The notes: generated by a model not told the origin, from the sequence alone. DNA of 23,550 nt from a virus (IMGVR_UViG_3300046167_000351:1-23550); one strand, 5' to 3'; positions 1-6,422 are shown, counted from the first letter of the stretch. A program made the numbers and translations.

Positions 1-17
1 AACGGGTACTGAGTAGT

Positions 18-1835
18 ATGGGGCGTGATGCTAGGGAAATGAATAAGGCAGACCGTATTAAGGAGCTGCTACTTATTCAGGAGGCTTACCCTAACTTCCA
101 AGACTTTTTATACGACGTTATGGTTAATCTTATGGGATTTAACTGTACTAATAACCAATTAGATATGGCGAACTACTTACAGTACGGTCCGTTATATAGA
201 ATGATACAGGCGCAGCGTGGCCAGGCTAAGACCACGGCTACTGCTGCGTATGCTGTATGGAGACTAATACATAACCCGACAGCTAGGATACTTATTATAT
301 CTGCTGGTGATACAATGGCTAAGGAGATTAGTAATTGGATTATCCAGATACTAAATGGTATGGAAGAGCTGTCATGTATGCTGCCAGATAAGTCTGCAGG
401 AGACCGAGCATCTGTTACTGCATATGATATACACTATGTACTAAAGGGACCTGAGAAGTCTCCTAGTGTAGCGTGTGTGGGTATTACATCTAACCTGCAA
501 GGTAAACGTGCTGACGTACTTATTGCAGATGATATCGAGAGTGCTAAGAATGCTTTGACTGCAGATGCTAGGATGAAGCTTACGAACTTAACTAGGGACT
601 TTACTTCTATATGTTCACAGGGAGATATTATATATCTAGGTACACCACAGAGTGTAGACAGTATATATAATGCTTTACCTGGACGTGGCTTTGATATACG
701 TATATGGCCTGGTAGATATCCTACAGAAAGAGAATTAGATAACTACGGAGAACACTTAGCTCCTATGATATCAGAGGCAGTTAAGAAAGACCCGTCACTG
801 GCAACAGGTGCTGGTCTACTAGGTAACAGAGGTAAGCCAACAGATAGTGTTATACTAGGAGAAGATATCCTAGTTAAGAAAGAGATTGACCAGGGAGCTG
901 CTTACTTCCAGCTGCAGCATATGCTAGATACTAGACTTGCAGACGAAGCTAGGTATCCCTTGAAACTAAATAAACTAATCTTTATGAATATAAATAAAGG
1001 TAGAAGTCCTATACTTCTTAATCACCAACCGTCTATACATAACAGAGTACCGACTCCAAGTGACTATCCTATTAGAGACCCTATGTATATGTGCTCTGAC
1101 TTTGGTACTGAGTACGGGGAGTTCACAGGTACACATATGTATGTTGACCCTGCTGGTGGTGGACAGAACGGAGATGAGACAGGCTATGCTGTAACTAGGT
1201 TCTTAGGTAATAAGGTTTACCTGGTAGCTGTAGGCGGTGTACCTGGAGGACTAGAAGCTTCTGACTTAGAAGAACTAACTAGAGTAGCTGTTAAATGGAA
1301 ACCTAATAAGATATCCATAGAACGTAACTACGGTAATGGTGCTTTGCAAAAAGTATGGGAACCGACTTTATACAAGGCTATGAAGGAAGTAAATGCTGGT
1401 GTAGAGATAGATGACCCCTGGGAAACAGGGCAGAAGGAACTACGTATAATTGATAAGCTAGAGCCTGTTATAGGTTCAGGTAGATTGGTTGTAGAGCTAG
1501 ACCTTATCCAGGATGACTGGGCTTCTGTGCAGAAGTACTCTGCTGTAAACCGAGCTTCGTATAGTTTCTTTCACCAGCTTGCTAAAGTAACCAGGGACCG
1601 AGGTAGTCTGTCACATGACGATAGGCTTGATGCGGTAGCTGGTAGCGTAGGTAACTGGATAGACTTACTAGCTGTAGATGATTTGCAAGCGCAAGTGGCA
1701 GCAGAAGCACAACGATATAGGACTATGATGGAAGACCCGTTAGGAAACGGTAGACCTATTAATAACTATAACTCAATGTTCGGCTTGAATACTTTAAGTC
1801 CGAATGTACTTAATAATTTAAAACAACGATACTAG
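18..1835 (+). CDS. terL: Terminase large subunit (T7 gp19-like DNA packaging motor)
   Basis: This is the ATPase and nuclease that cuts concatemeric DNA and pumps it through the portal. The protein is 605 residues, close to the 586 of T7 gp19. The Walker A-like motif AQRGQAKTT lies at residues 65-73 and the Walker B motif VLIADD at 167-172. The RuvC-like nuclease acidic residues are likely D377 (MYVDPAGGG), E435 (ISIERNYG) and D534/D535/D538 (SHDDRLDAV). The start is uncertain. The ATG at 18 has no good ribosome binding site, the ATG at 39 gives a family-like MNKADRIKELL beginning, and the frame stays open to the left edge of the window. No small terminase subunit is visible; it may lie upstream. 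The lysis genes follow directly. Confidence 0.95.
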   Translation: MGRDAREMNKADRIKELLLIQEAYPNFQDFLYDVMVNLMGFNCTNNQLDMANYLQYGPLYRMIQAQRGQAKTTATAAYAVWRLIHNPTARILIISAGDTMAKEISNWIIQILNGMEELSCMLPDKSAGDRASVTAYDIHYVLKGPEKSPSVACVGITSNLQGKRADVLIADDIESAKNALTADARMKLTNLTRDFTSICSQGDIIYLGTPQSVDSIYNALPGRGFDIRIWPGRYPTERELDNYGEHLAPMISEAVKKDPSLATGAGLLGNRGKPTDSVILGEDILVKKEIDQGAAYFQLQHMLDTRLADEARYPLKLNKLIFMNINKGRSPILLNHQPSIHNRVPTPSDYPIRDPMYMCSDFGTEYGEFTGTHMYVDPAGGGQNGDETGYAVTRFLGNKVYLVAVGGVPGGLEASDLEELTRVAVKWKPNKISIERNYGNGALQKVWEPTLYKAMKEVNAGVEIDDPWETGQKELRIIDKLEPVIGSGRLVVELDLIQDDWASVQKYSAVNRASYSFFHQLAKVTRDRGSLSHDDRLDAVAGSVGNWIDLLAVDDLQAQVAAEAQRYRTMMEDPLGNGRPINNYNSMFGLNTLSPNVLNNLKQRY

Positions 1836-1845
1836 GGAGAACCCA

Positions 1846-2223
1846 ATGTCTAAGAAAGACAAACCGACCCAGACTAAGCCAACTGTAAGAGTAGTTGGTA
1901 CTAATTCTAATAAACTACCCTGGCCGCAGGATAACTCAGGCTCAACTCAGGAACTACGTAGAGGTGCTGTACGCGCCATAGGACGTATCATGGGTTCAGA
2001 AGATAATCTAAAGAAAGTACTAGAAACGCTAGAGGTAGCTAGGCTGTATGCTATAGAGCGTATGGAAGAGCAGCAAGTAGAAATGAAAGTTAAAGTAAAA
2101 GCAATGCAAGACCGTAAAGCTCTTAATGCAGAGCTATTGAAAAGTGAACTAAGACAAAGAGTAAAGTCTAAGAAGGCTGAGATAAAACGTGTTGAGTCTG
2201 AGATAAAGAAGTTGTTAAGCTAA
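1846..2223 (+). CDS. Hypothetical lysine-rich coiled-coil protein
   Basis: The gene encodes 125 residues preceded by a GGGAGA ribosome binding site, and sits between terminase and endolysin. The first 40 residues are polar and probably flexible. From about residue 50 to the end the protein is a charged, heptad-like helix rich in Lys and Glu, so a coiled coil is likely. There is no signal peptide or membrane segment, which argues against a spanin despite its place beside the lysis genes. I do not recognise the family. A packaging accessory or minor virion protein is possible from position only. Confidence 0.8.
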   Translation: MSKKDKPTQTKPTVRVVGTNSNKLPWPQDNSGSTQELRRGAVRAIGRIMGSEDNLKKVLETLEVARLYAIERMEEQQVEMKVKVKAMQDRKALNAELLKSELRQRVKSKKAEIKRVESEIKKLLS

Positions 2224-2831
2224 TGGACATAGCAGCATTCTTTGATTCTGTACGTCCCTTTATGAAAGACAGTAAGCTAACTGCTGCACAGGTAGTAGGC
2301 TTTGAGTGTCTTATAAATTCTTGTTTAGAGTCCGACCTTACAATGGAACAGATAGCCTATGTACTGGCTACAGCTTACCATGAGACAGGTGGACGCATGG
2401 AACCTGTACGAGAAGGGTTCTGTAAGACCGACGCTGGTAGCCGTAAGGCAGTAGCTAGGTTATATGAGAAGGGTGTAATAAGCGTAGACTATGCGTTACC
2501 ACAGAGTAACGGTAAGAGCTATTATGGCCGAGGGTTAGTACAGCTAACACATCTAAGTAACTATGCAAGTACAGGACATGCACTAGGGTTAGACCTGGTA
2601 ACGTACCCAGACCTTATGCTAGACTTAGAGGTATCAGTACGCGCTATGATATGGGGTATGAAGACAGGGAGCTATAGGAATAAAAGCTTAGCTGATATGT
2701 TACCCTACGAGAACCCTACGTACTCTGAGTGGACTAAGGCTAGAGGTATTATAAACGGTGACGTAGGAAAGAATGGTCCTATGATAGCTGGGTATGCTAC
2801 TAAGTTCTACACAGCATTGAAGGAGATGTAA
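2223..2831 (+). CDS. Endolysin, GH19 chitinase/lysozyme-like
   Basis: This 202-residue protein resembles phage endolysins of the glycoside hydrolase 19 (chitinase-like) fold, which cleave the peptidoglycan sugar backbone. The likely catalytic glutamate is E54 in the AYHETGGRMEPVREG segment (residues 51-65). The substrate-cleft motif SYYGRGLVQLTHLSNY starts at residue 99. There is no signal peptide or SAR helix, so release should depend on the holin encoded immediately downstream. Its ATG shares a base with the stop of the preceding gene, and no strong ribosome binding site is seen, suggesting translational coupling. It replaces the T7-type amidase. The family call is by motif recognition only. 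Confidence 0.88.
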   Translation: MDIAAFFDSVRPFMKDSKLTAAQVVGFECLINSCLESDLTMEQIAYVLATAYHETGGRMEPVREGFCKTDAGSRKAVARLYEKGVISVDYALPQSNGKSYYGRGLVQLTHLSNYASTGHALGLDLVTYPDLMLDLEVSVRAMIWGMKTGSYRNKSLADMLPYENPTYSEWTKARGIINGDVGKNGPMIAGYATKFYTALKEM

Positions 2832-3310
2832 TGGGTATATTTACAACAGGCATCATAGGTGATGTAGTAGGAGGAGTGTTTGGTATAATAGATGACCTGC
2901 ATACTTCTGATGAAGAAAAAGCAGCAATGAAGTTCCGTATAACTAAGTTAGCTAGAGAAGCCGACTTAGCACAGCTTGCTGTTAATAAAGAAGAAGCTAA
3001 GAGTGGTAGATTATTTGTATCAGGCTGGAGACCGTTTGTAGGATGGGTATGTGGTATAGCATTAGCCTGGACCTTTGTAGTCTCTAGAGTTATACAATCT
3101 ATTGCATTCTATATAGCAGAGTTCACAGGAACAGAACTAGACCTATCAGGTCTACCTGAGTTTGACTTAGGAACATTAATGCCCGTACTACTTGGTATGT
3201 TAGGACTAGGGACACTTAGGACCTATGAGAAAGTACAAGGTGCATCACGTAACGACATGACTCCTGATGGAGGCACTATTAGAAAAGGGAAACAAAGAAA
3301 TGGCAACTAG
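2831..3310 (+). CDS. Holin (3TM-type phage holin family)
   Basis: The protein has 159 residues. It has a hydrophobic N-terminus (residues 5-22), an amphipathic charged helix (25-57), the SGWRPFVGWVCG motif at 64-75 starting a long membrane segment (about 68-97), and a further membrane segment at about 114-129. The motif and layout match the three-segment holin family common in marine phages and gene transfer agents. Its role is to permeabilise the inner membrane and release the endolysin. The ATG shares one base with the endolysin stop, and AAGGAGA sits just upstream. No i-spanin/o-spanin pair was found next to it. Confidence 0.82.
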   Translation: MGIFTTGIIGDVVGGVFGIIDDLHTSDEEKAAMKFRITKLAREADLAQLAVNKEEAKSGRLFVSGWRPFVGWVCGIALAWTFVVSRVIQSIAFYIAEFTGTELDLSGLPEFDLGTLMPVLLGMLGLGTLRTYEKVQGASRNDMTPDGGTIRKGKQRNGN

Positions 3311-3557
3311 GAAACCCCGTAAGGGAAAAGCTAAGGTCAAGATAACTGCTTCTGGTAAGAAAGTTAGTTACGGACAAGCTGGTAAAGCTAAGGGCGGTGG
3401 TCCCAGGGTTAGACCAGGTACAAGTAAAGGCGACTCATACTGCGCCAGGTCTGCTGGACAAATGAAGAAGCATAGTAAAGCAGCTAAGGACCCGAACTCA
3501 CCTCTACGTTTATCACGTAAACGTTGGAAGTGCAGCGGTTCTAAATCAAGGAAGTAG
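3300..3557 (+). CDS. Small basic conserved phage protein (DUF6321-like)
   Basis: The start chosen is the ATG at 3300, because the sequence from MATRKPRKGKAKVK onward resembles a small family I recall from many marine phages, probably named DUF6321. An upstream in-frame ATG at 3267 would add 11 residues and has no better binding site. From 3300 the product is 85 residues, very rich in Lys, Arg, Gly and Ser. It has a GKKVSYGQAGKAKGGGPRV segment and two conserved-looking cysteines (CARS and KCSGSK). It is probably nucleic-acid binding or virion-associated, but no function is established here. It overlaps the end of the holin gene by 11 bases and is followed by another tiny basic protein. Confidence 0.78.
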   Translation: MATRKPRKGKAKVKITASGKKVSYGQAGKAKGGGPRVRPGTSKGDSYCARSAGQMKKHSKAAKDPNSPLRLSRKRWKCSGSKSRK

Positions 3558-3569
3558 CGAGGAAGTATT

Positions 3570-3737
3570 ATGGCAGCTAAGAAAAGAGGATTGTGGGATA
3601 ACATCCACGCTAAACGTAAACGTATTGCAAAAGGAAGTGGCGAGAAGATGAGAAAACCAGGAACAAAGGGTGCTCCAACACAGAAAGCACTAAAGAAATC
3701 ACAGAACCCTAAGCGTAAGAAGAAGAAGACGTACTAA
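3570..3737 (+). CDS. Tiny highly basic protein (55 aa)
   Basis: This short open frame starts at an ATG preceded by GAGGAAG. It encodes a 55-residue protein beginning MAAKKRGLWDNIHAKRKR and ending in a run of Lys and Arg. The GLWxNIHAKRKRI...GSGEKMRKPG pattern matches a small protein I have seen repeatedly in marine phage genomes, always unassigned. About 40% of residues are Lys or Arg, so binding to nucleic acid or polyphosphate is plausible. It is the last gene before the long non-coding spacer and therefore probably the last late gene of the genome. Function unknown. Confidence 0.75.
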   Translation: MAAKKRGLWDNIHAKRKRIAKGSGEKMRKPGTKGAPTQKALKKSQNPKRKKKKTY

Positions 3738-3752
3738 GGTCTGTAGACATAG

Positions 3753-3800
3753 CCTAGAAAGCTCTGTAACGCCCGTGGAGAGCGATATGGACTTTCTAGG
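3753..3800 (+). other. Inverted repeat / hairpin after the last late gene
   Basis: CCTAGAAAG (3753-3761) is the exact reverse complement of CTTTCTAGG (3792-3800). Inside, CTCT and AGAG (about 3762-3765 and 3779-3782) can form a second short stem. No T-run follows, so it is not a classical intrinsic terminator. It could end late transcription by the phage polymerase, be an RNase III-type processing site, or be a DNA signal near the genome end. Confidence 0.55.
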
Positions 3801-3820
3801 TATACTTGTATATTTATGAA

Positions 3821-3846
3821 TTAGTGCTTCTCTCTGAGGATATAAG
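3821..3846 (+). promoter_or_regulatory. Putative phage RNA polymerase promoter 1 (divergent copy)
   Basis: TTAGTGCTTCTCT (3821-3833) is followed by CTGAGGATATAAG. The first 13 bases equal the copy at 21839, and the ATATAA downstream also recurs there. The CTATA core is changed to CTCTG, so activity may be weaker. It lies 84 bases after the last late gene. Confidence 0.6.
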
Positions 3847-3883
3847 CAAGTATAAGCAGCGTTTATAAAAAAATGGTACAAAA

Positions 3884-3954
3884 TTGTGAGGGGGCATCTA
3901 ATAAATAAACCGCGCGTACGCCCCCATGCGCCCGTCTTCCTTTTATCCTCACAA
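3884..3954. repeat. GC-rich island bounded by inverted repeats
   Basis: TTGTGAGG (3884-3891) is the exact reverse complement of CCTCACAA (3947-3954). Nested inside, GGGGGC (3890-3895) matches GCCCCC (3920-3925). The interior (about 3909-3935) is very GC-rich, with CGCGCG and CGTACG, in an otherwise AT-rich spacer. The outer and inner arms overlap by two bases, so they compete rather than fully nest. It could be a packaging/end signal or a phage-polymerase terminator. Confidence 0.5.
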
Positions 3955-4049
3955 AAATCTGTGTATCACTGCACTAATACACTAACATAGTAACACAATA
4001 GCACGTTGTCACGCTCGCACTATCTCTTTTCAGCACTGGTCCGAATTGC

Positions 4050-4073
4050 TTAACGCTTCTCTATGAGGGAAGG
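4050..4073 (+). promoter_or_regulatory. Putative phage RNA polymerase promoter 2
   Basis: TTAACGCTTCTCTATGAGGGAAGG resembles the repeated motif at 17054 and 21839. Its CTAT-GAGGGA end also recalls the CTATAGGGAGA end of the T7 promoter. It precedes the early gene block by about 240 bases, so the phage polymerase could also transcribe that block. Confidence 0.65.
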
Positions 4074-4220
4074 GTATATATTAAACACACACCTCCCCCT
4101 ATAAAATAATAAATTAAGGGTAATATATCTATATTTGATTACCTATCTCATTTTTTTTACAAGAAAGATTGCCCATAAAACTGAAGGTTTTAAAAATAAA
4201 TACAAAAAAAGTGAAAATAG

Positions 4221-4262
4221 TTGTTGACGTATAAATTCATATTTGTAATAAGGGGTCAACAA
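4221..4262. repeat. 8-bp inverted repeat flanking the early promoter
   Basis: TTGTTGAC (4221-4228) and GTCAACAA (4255-4262) are exact reverse complements. They surround the sigma70-like promoter: the left arm covers most of the -35 box and the right arm covers the predicted start. The placement fits a dyad operator or a looped 5' end. Chance cannot be excluded. Confidence 0.5.
4224..4251 (+). promoter_or_regulatory. Host sigma70-type early promoter
   Basis: TTGACG (4224-4229) and TAATAA (4246-4251) are separated by 16 bases, with A/T-rich tracts upstream at 4145-4220 that could act as an UP element. It sits 37 bases before the first early gene and faces it. This is the best host-type promoter seen and would serve the role of the early promoters in T7. 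Confidence 0.7.
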
Positions 4263-4288
4263 ATAACAACACGGAGAGAGAGAATAAC

Positions 4289-4612
4289 ATGACTAAAATA
4301 TCAAATAACGAAATGAGAGCTAAAGTAGAATTTATTAAAGAATTCGATAATAAAAACAGCAGTTGCTACGCAAGGCGTTTTGAAGATGCAGGCATCTACG
4401 TAGTCTATTCATACGGGGAACATTGGCCGCTATGGGTGTACGATTGGAGAGCCAACCAATGGTATGAAAATGTAGATAAATACGGTAACACTACGTCTAG
4501 ACACAAGTCAGATACTAGGCCATACACCATAACCAAATCAGCACAGGCTAACGGGTTTATATCCATGTCATGTAACGAGCTAAAAACACTAATTCATCTA
4601 ATCCAACAATAA
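4289..4612 (+). CDS. Hypothetical early protein (107 aa)
   Basis: This is the first gene after the early promoter, preceded by the leader GGAGAGAGAGAATAAC. The product has 107 residues, is soluble, and carries an aromatic central part (HWPLWVYDWRANQWYENVDKYG) that could be a small beta-sheet domain. I recognise no family. The position is where T7-like phages keep host-takeover or anti-defence genes, so such a role is possible but unproven. Confidence 0.78.
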   Translation: MTKISNNEMRAKVEFIKEFDNKNSSCYARRFEDAGIYVVYSYGEHWPLWVYDWRANQWYENVDKYGNTTSRHKSDTRPYTITKSAQANGFISMSCNELKTLIHLIQQ

Positions 4613-4640
4613 ACAGCAAAACACAGAGAGAGAGAAGACT

Positions 4641-4922
4641 ATGACTTATAAGATTATGACTAATGATGAGTATGAGGTCTACTTAACCAGTAGACAGATG
4701 CAGAGGATTTACGTATTAGAATTTACAATGTCTAATGGGGAACTTATGACCCTATACTTCGATAATGATGAGGCCTTCGATAAAGCCGAGAAAGCATTAC
4801 AGGTTGAGATAGGAAACGGTAACCCACAAATAAAAAACCGACATTATAGAAACAGCATTGAACTTATACGTAAAAACTGTGATGATGAAACACTAGATTT
4901 AATTAAAAACCCACTTTATTAA
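4641..4922 (+). CDS. Hypothetical early protein (93 aa)
   Basis: The gene is preceded by the leader CAGAGAGAGAGAAGACT, close to that of the previous gene. The 93-residue product has a beta-strand-like half (VLEFTMSNGELMTLYFD) followed by a helical charged half. There is no signal peptide, membrane segment or known motif. It follows the first early gene by 28 bases, so the two are probably co-transcribed. Function unknown. Confidence 0.76.
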   Translation: MTYKIMTNDEYEVYLTSRQMQRIYVLEFTMSNGELMTLYFDNDEAFDKAEKALQVEIGNGNPQIKNRHYRNSIELIRKNCDDETLDLIKNPLY

Positions 4923-4945
4923 TAACAACAGAGAGCGAGAATATC

Positions 4946-5080
4946 ATGAGCAATGCAACAATACTACTATCAGAATACGAACTTAACGAACTATTCACGG
5001 ATGACTGGGTTGATATACCCGATGTATCCGAATTATACAACACGCCAGTCAATCAAATTATGGAGAATAACAATGACTAA
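4946..5080 (+). CDS. Small acidic early protein (44 aa)
   Basis: This short frame begins MSNATILLSEYELNELF and ends QIMENNND. It is preceded by CAACAGAGAGCGAGAATATC, matching the leaders of its two upstream neighbours, which is the main reason to accept it. It is strongly acidic. Its last eight bases overlap the start of the next gene, which is read in another frame. Function unknown. Confidence 0.62.
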   Translation: MSNATILLSEYELNELFTDDWVDIPDVSELYNTPVNQIMENNND

Positions 5081-5648
5081 AACAATCGTACAAGTAAATA
5101 ATACACCATACACTAAAAACGACTTCCCATCTCTTGAAAGCTTTTATAAGCATAGCCTAACTAATGTGGTTATATTTTCAATAGACGGCGCTGACTGGGT
5201 TGAGTATGGGGAGAATACATTAGAAGCAACTGATAAAGCTATATCAGCCAACAAGCGTTTCTTGCATCACTTTCTTAGCCAGTACGGTGTAGATGAAATA
5301 GTACTACTTGAGGGATGTTATGACGGCAGAAAAGAATTCTCTTATGCTGTCAGTGCCAATCTTTTCTATAGTTTTGTACAAGAGCTTGGTTATGTAACAG
5401 AGCAACATAGCTACCTAGTACTAAAAACACCGTCTAGAATTGAATCCAACGCAGGTGTATTTGGTACAAACCAAGCGCCTAGGGTAATACTGGTAGAGAA
5501 TGGTAGCGGGGACACGCTAATCAGTTATTCTAGAATAGAAAAGATAGAAGATTGTGACTTCCCGCCTAACACGATGGGTTGGACTTACTGCACCAAATCT
5601 GATAATTTCTACGACCTAGTTGATGGCGTAGCATTTAAAAGCCGTTAA
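5073..5648 (+). CDS. Hypothetical early protein (191 aa)
   Basis: The ATG at 5073 was chosen because GGAG stands seven bases before it and it overlaps the end of the preceding small gene. The frame is open further upstream to 4953, but that part lies inside the previous gene and has low-complexity residues. The product is a soluble 191-residue protein with mixed alpha/beta character (VVIFSIDGADWVEYG near the N-terminus, APRVILVENGSGDTLISY near the middle). I recognise no family. It is the last gene before the structured intergenic region. Confidence 0.75.
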   Translation: MTKTIVQVNNTPYTKNDFPSLESFYKHSLTNVVIFSIDGADWVEYGENTLEATDKAISANKRFLHHFLSQYGVDEIVLLEGCYDGRKEFSYAVSANLFYSFVQELGYVTEQHSYLVLKTPSRIESNAGVFGTNQAPRVILVENGSGDTLISYSRIEKIEDCDFPPNTMGWTYCTKSDNFYDLVDGVAFKSR

Positions 5649-5658
5649 AACAGCAATG

Positions 5659-5766
5659 ACCCTGCCTTGTTCTATAGCCGCTATGGACTGTCCGCAATCC
5701 ATGAAGCGAGAGCGCAAGAGTAATGTGACAAGATACTATAGGTCTGGCTATAGTACTAGGTAGGGT
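5659..5766 (+). ncRNA. Candidate structured RNA in the early region
   Basis: The ends pair over about 21 positions. ACCCTGCCT (5659-5667) pairs with AGGTAGGGT (5758-5766), with one G-U. CTATAGCC (5672-5679) pairs exactly with GGCTATAG (5746-5753). The four bases between on each side give two pairs and two U-U mismatches. The 66-base apex holds a possible hairpin of ATGGA (5683-5687) with TCCAT (5698-5702). It lies between two genes, holds no gene, and directly abuts the hairpin at 5767. I could not match it to a tRNA, hammerhead or riboswitch. It might be an sRNA, a cis element, or a remnant of a mobile RNA. Confidence 0.5.
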
Positions 5767-5786
5767 ATGAGTACGCCTGTATTCAT
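5767..5786 (+). promoter_or_regulatory. Leader hairpin A (copy upstream of the acidic early gene)
   Basis: ATGAGTAC (5767-5774) pairs with GTATTCAT (5779-5786) using one G-U, around the loop GCCT. An A/T-rich spacer and the gene at 5836 follow. The same element occurs at 10588 before nrdB. There is no T-run, so an RNA processing or stabilising hairpin is more likely than a terminator. Confidence 0.55.
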
Positions 5787-5835
5787 TTACATAATTTTAA
5801 CAAAAAATATTAACAACAAAAGAAAGTGAGAAACT

Positions 5836-6171
5836 ATGACTAAACTAAAAGAAGCAATAAACAAAACAGTTGAGCAACTGCTAACGGGCACGCATAACGA
5901 GCTATTCAGCGACGCTGACCTGCCCATAGTATGTGACATGACACTTGAGCTACTTCGAAACGAGATAGAAGGTAATCCTGGGCTACCATTCGAAGATTGC
6001 GTTATCCCATTCAAGTTTAACGGCAAGGACTACGACGCGGACTATTGGCAAGAGATAACAGAAGAGGGCGATAAAATCTGGTGCTGTGAAGTAACTGAAT
6101 TCGACATAGAAATGAATATGAGAGATTATAACACAGAGTTTTTATGGTCTGACTATGCTGATAATATATAG
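5836..6171 (+). CDS. Acidic early protein (111 aa), unknown; possible DNA mimic
   Basis: The product has 111 residues with 26 Asp/Glu against 8 Lys/Arg by my count, a net charge near -18. Acidic residues are spread along the whole chain (for example LPFEDC, KDYDADYWQEITEEGD, WSDYADN). T7 Ocr, an early anti-restriction DNA mimic of 117 residues, has similar size and charge, but no sequence similarity is claimed. The leader is GAAAGTGAGAAACT, a variant of the other early leaders. It is preceded by the structured RNA candidate and leader hairpin A. Confidence 0.75.
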   Translation: MTKLKEAINKTVEQLLTGTHNELFSDADLPIVCDMTLELLRNEIEGNPGLPFEDCVIPFKFNGKDYDADYWQEITEEGDKIWCCEVTEFDIEMNMRDYNTEFLWSDYADNI

Positions 6172-6180
6172 GAGAGTAAT

Positions 6181-6330
6181 ATGTATTTAATATTAGGATA
6201 TAACAACGAGTTCCAAGCGTGGGAGCCTATTAAGTTTAATTTTACTAGCAGGGAATCCGCTAGGGTTTACGCTAGTAAGTTGACAACGGGTAAAAAGTAT
6301 GATACCTATAGAGTAATAGAGGAGAAGTAA
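6181..6330 (+). CDS. Small hypothetical protein (49 aa)
   Basis: A clear ribosome binding site (AGGAGAG) sits before the ATG and the frame runs to a TAA immediately followed by the next start. The product begins MYLILGYNNEFQAWEPIKF and continues with a region typical of small phage proteins (SRESARVYASKL...YRVIEEK). Its layout (short beta strands, then an Arg-containing helix) is seen in many unassigned phage proteins. Function unknown. Confidence 0.65.
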   Translation: MYLILGYNNEFQAWEPIKFNFTSRESARVYASKLTTGKKYDTYRVIEEK

Positions 6331-6408
6331 ATGTCACTGGGATTTATAATTGAACTTGTAATACTTTCATATATAATATACGAAGGTGTTAAATATCTTT
6401 ACAGCTAA
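6331..6408 (+). CDS. Single-pass membrane microprotein (25 aa)
   Basis: The ATG directly follows the preceding stop and is preceded by GAGGAGAAGTAA, a strong ribosome binding site. The 25-residue product MSLGFIIELVILSYIIYEG plus a short tail is almost entirely one hydrophobic helix. Early membrane microproteins of phages can interfere with host membrane enzymes or superinfection, but no function can be assigned. The tight spacing and good binding site are the evidence that it is translated. Confidence 0.55.
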   Translation: MSLGFIIELVILSYIIYEGVKYLYS

Positions 6409-6422
6409 CCAAAGGAGAACTT

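Larger units (their letters stand above)
3738..4288. other. Gene-free spacer: probable genome-end and early promoter region
   Basis: There is no convincing gene on either strand across about 550 bases. It holds, in order, a 9-bp stem at 3753-3800, a phage-type promoter motif at 3821, a direct TATAAGCA repeat at about 3841 and 3851, a GC-rich island with inverted repeats at 3884-3954, a CACTA-rich stretch at 3965-4020, a second phage promoter motif at 4050, A/T tracts at 4145-4220, and a sigma70-like promoter at 4224-4251. It separates terminase/lysis genes, which end T7-like genomes, from small early genes, which start them. The physical ends or the terminal repeat are therefore expected here or close by. 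I could not define repeat boundaries from one copy. Confidence 0.7.

Noticed and set aside
5667-5680. Further phage promoter (TTGTTCTATAGCC)
   Set aside because: It matches the CTATAG core but only about 8 of 12 positions overall, and it is better explained as an arm of the long stem.
5659-5766. tRNA, hammerhead ribozyme or group I intron as explanation of the structured region
   Set aside because: There is no tRNA T-loop or cloverleaf, no hammerhead core (CUGAUGA...GAAA), and only a weak likeness to a group I core segment (AAGATACTATAGGTC). The element is far too short for an intron and does not interrupt a gene.
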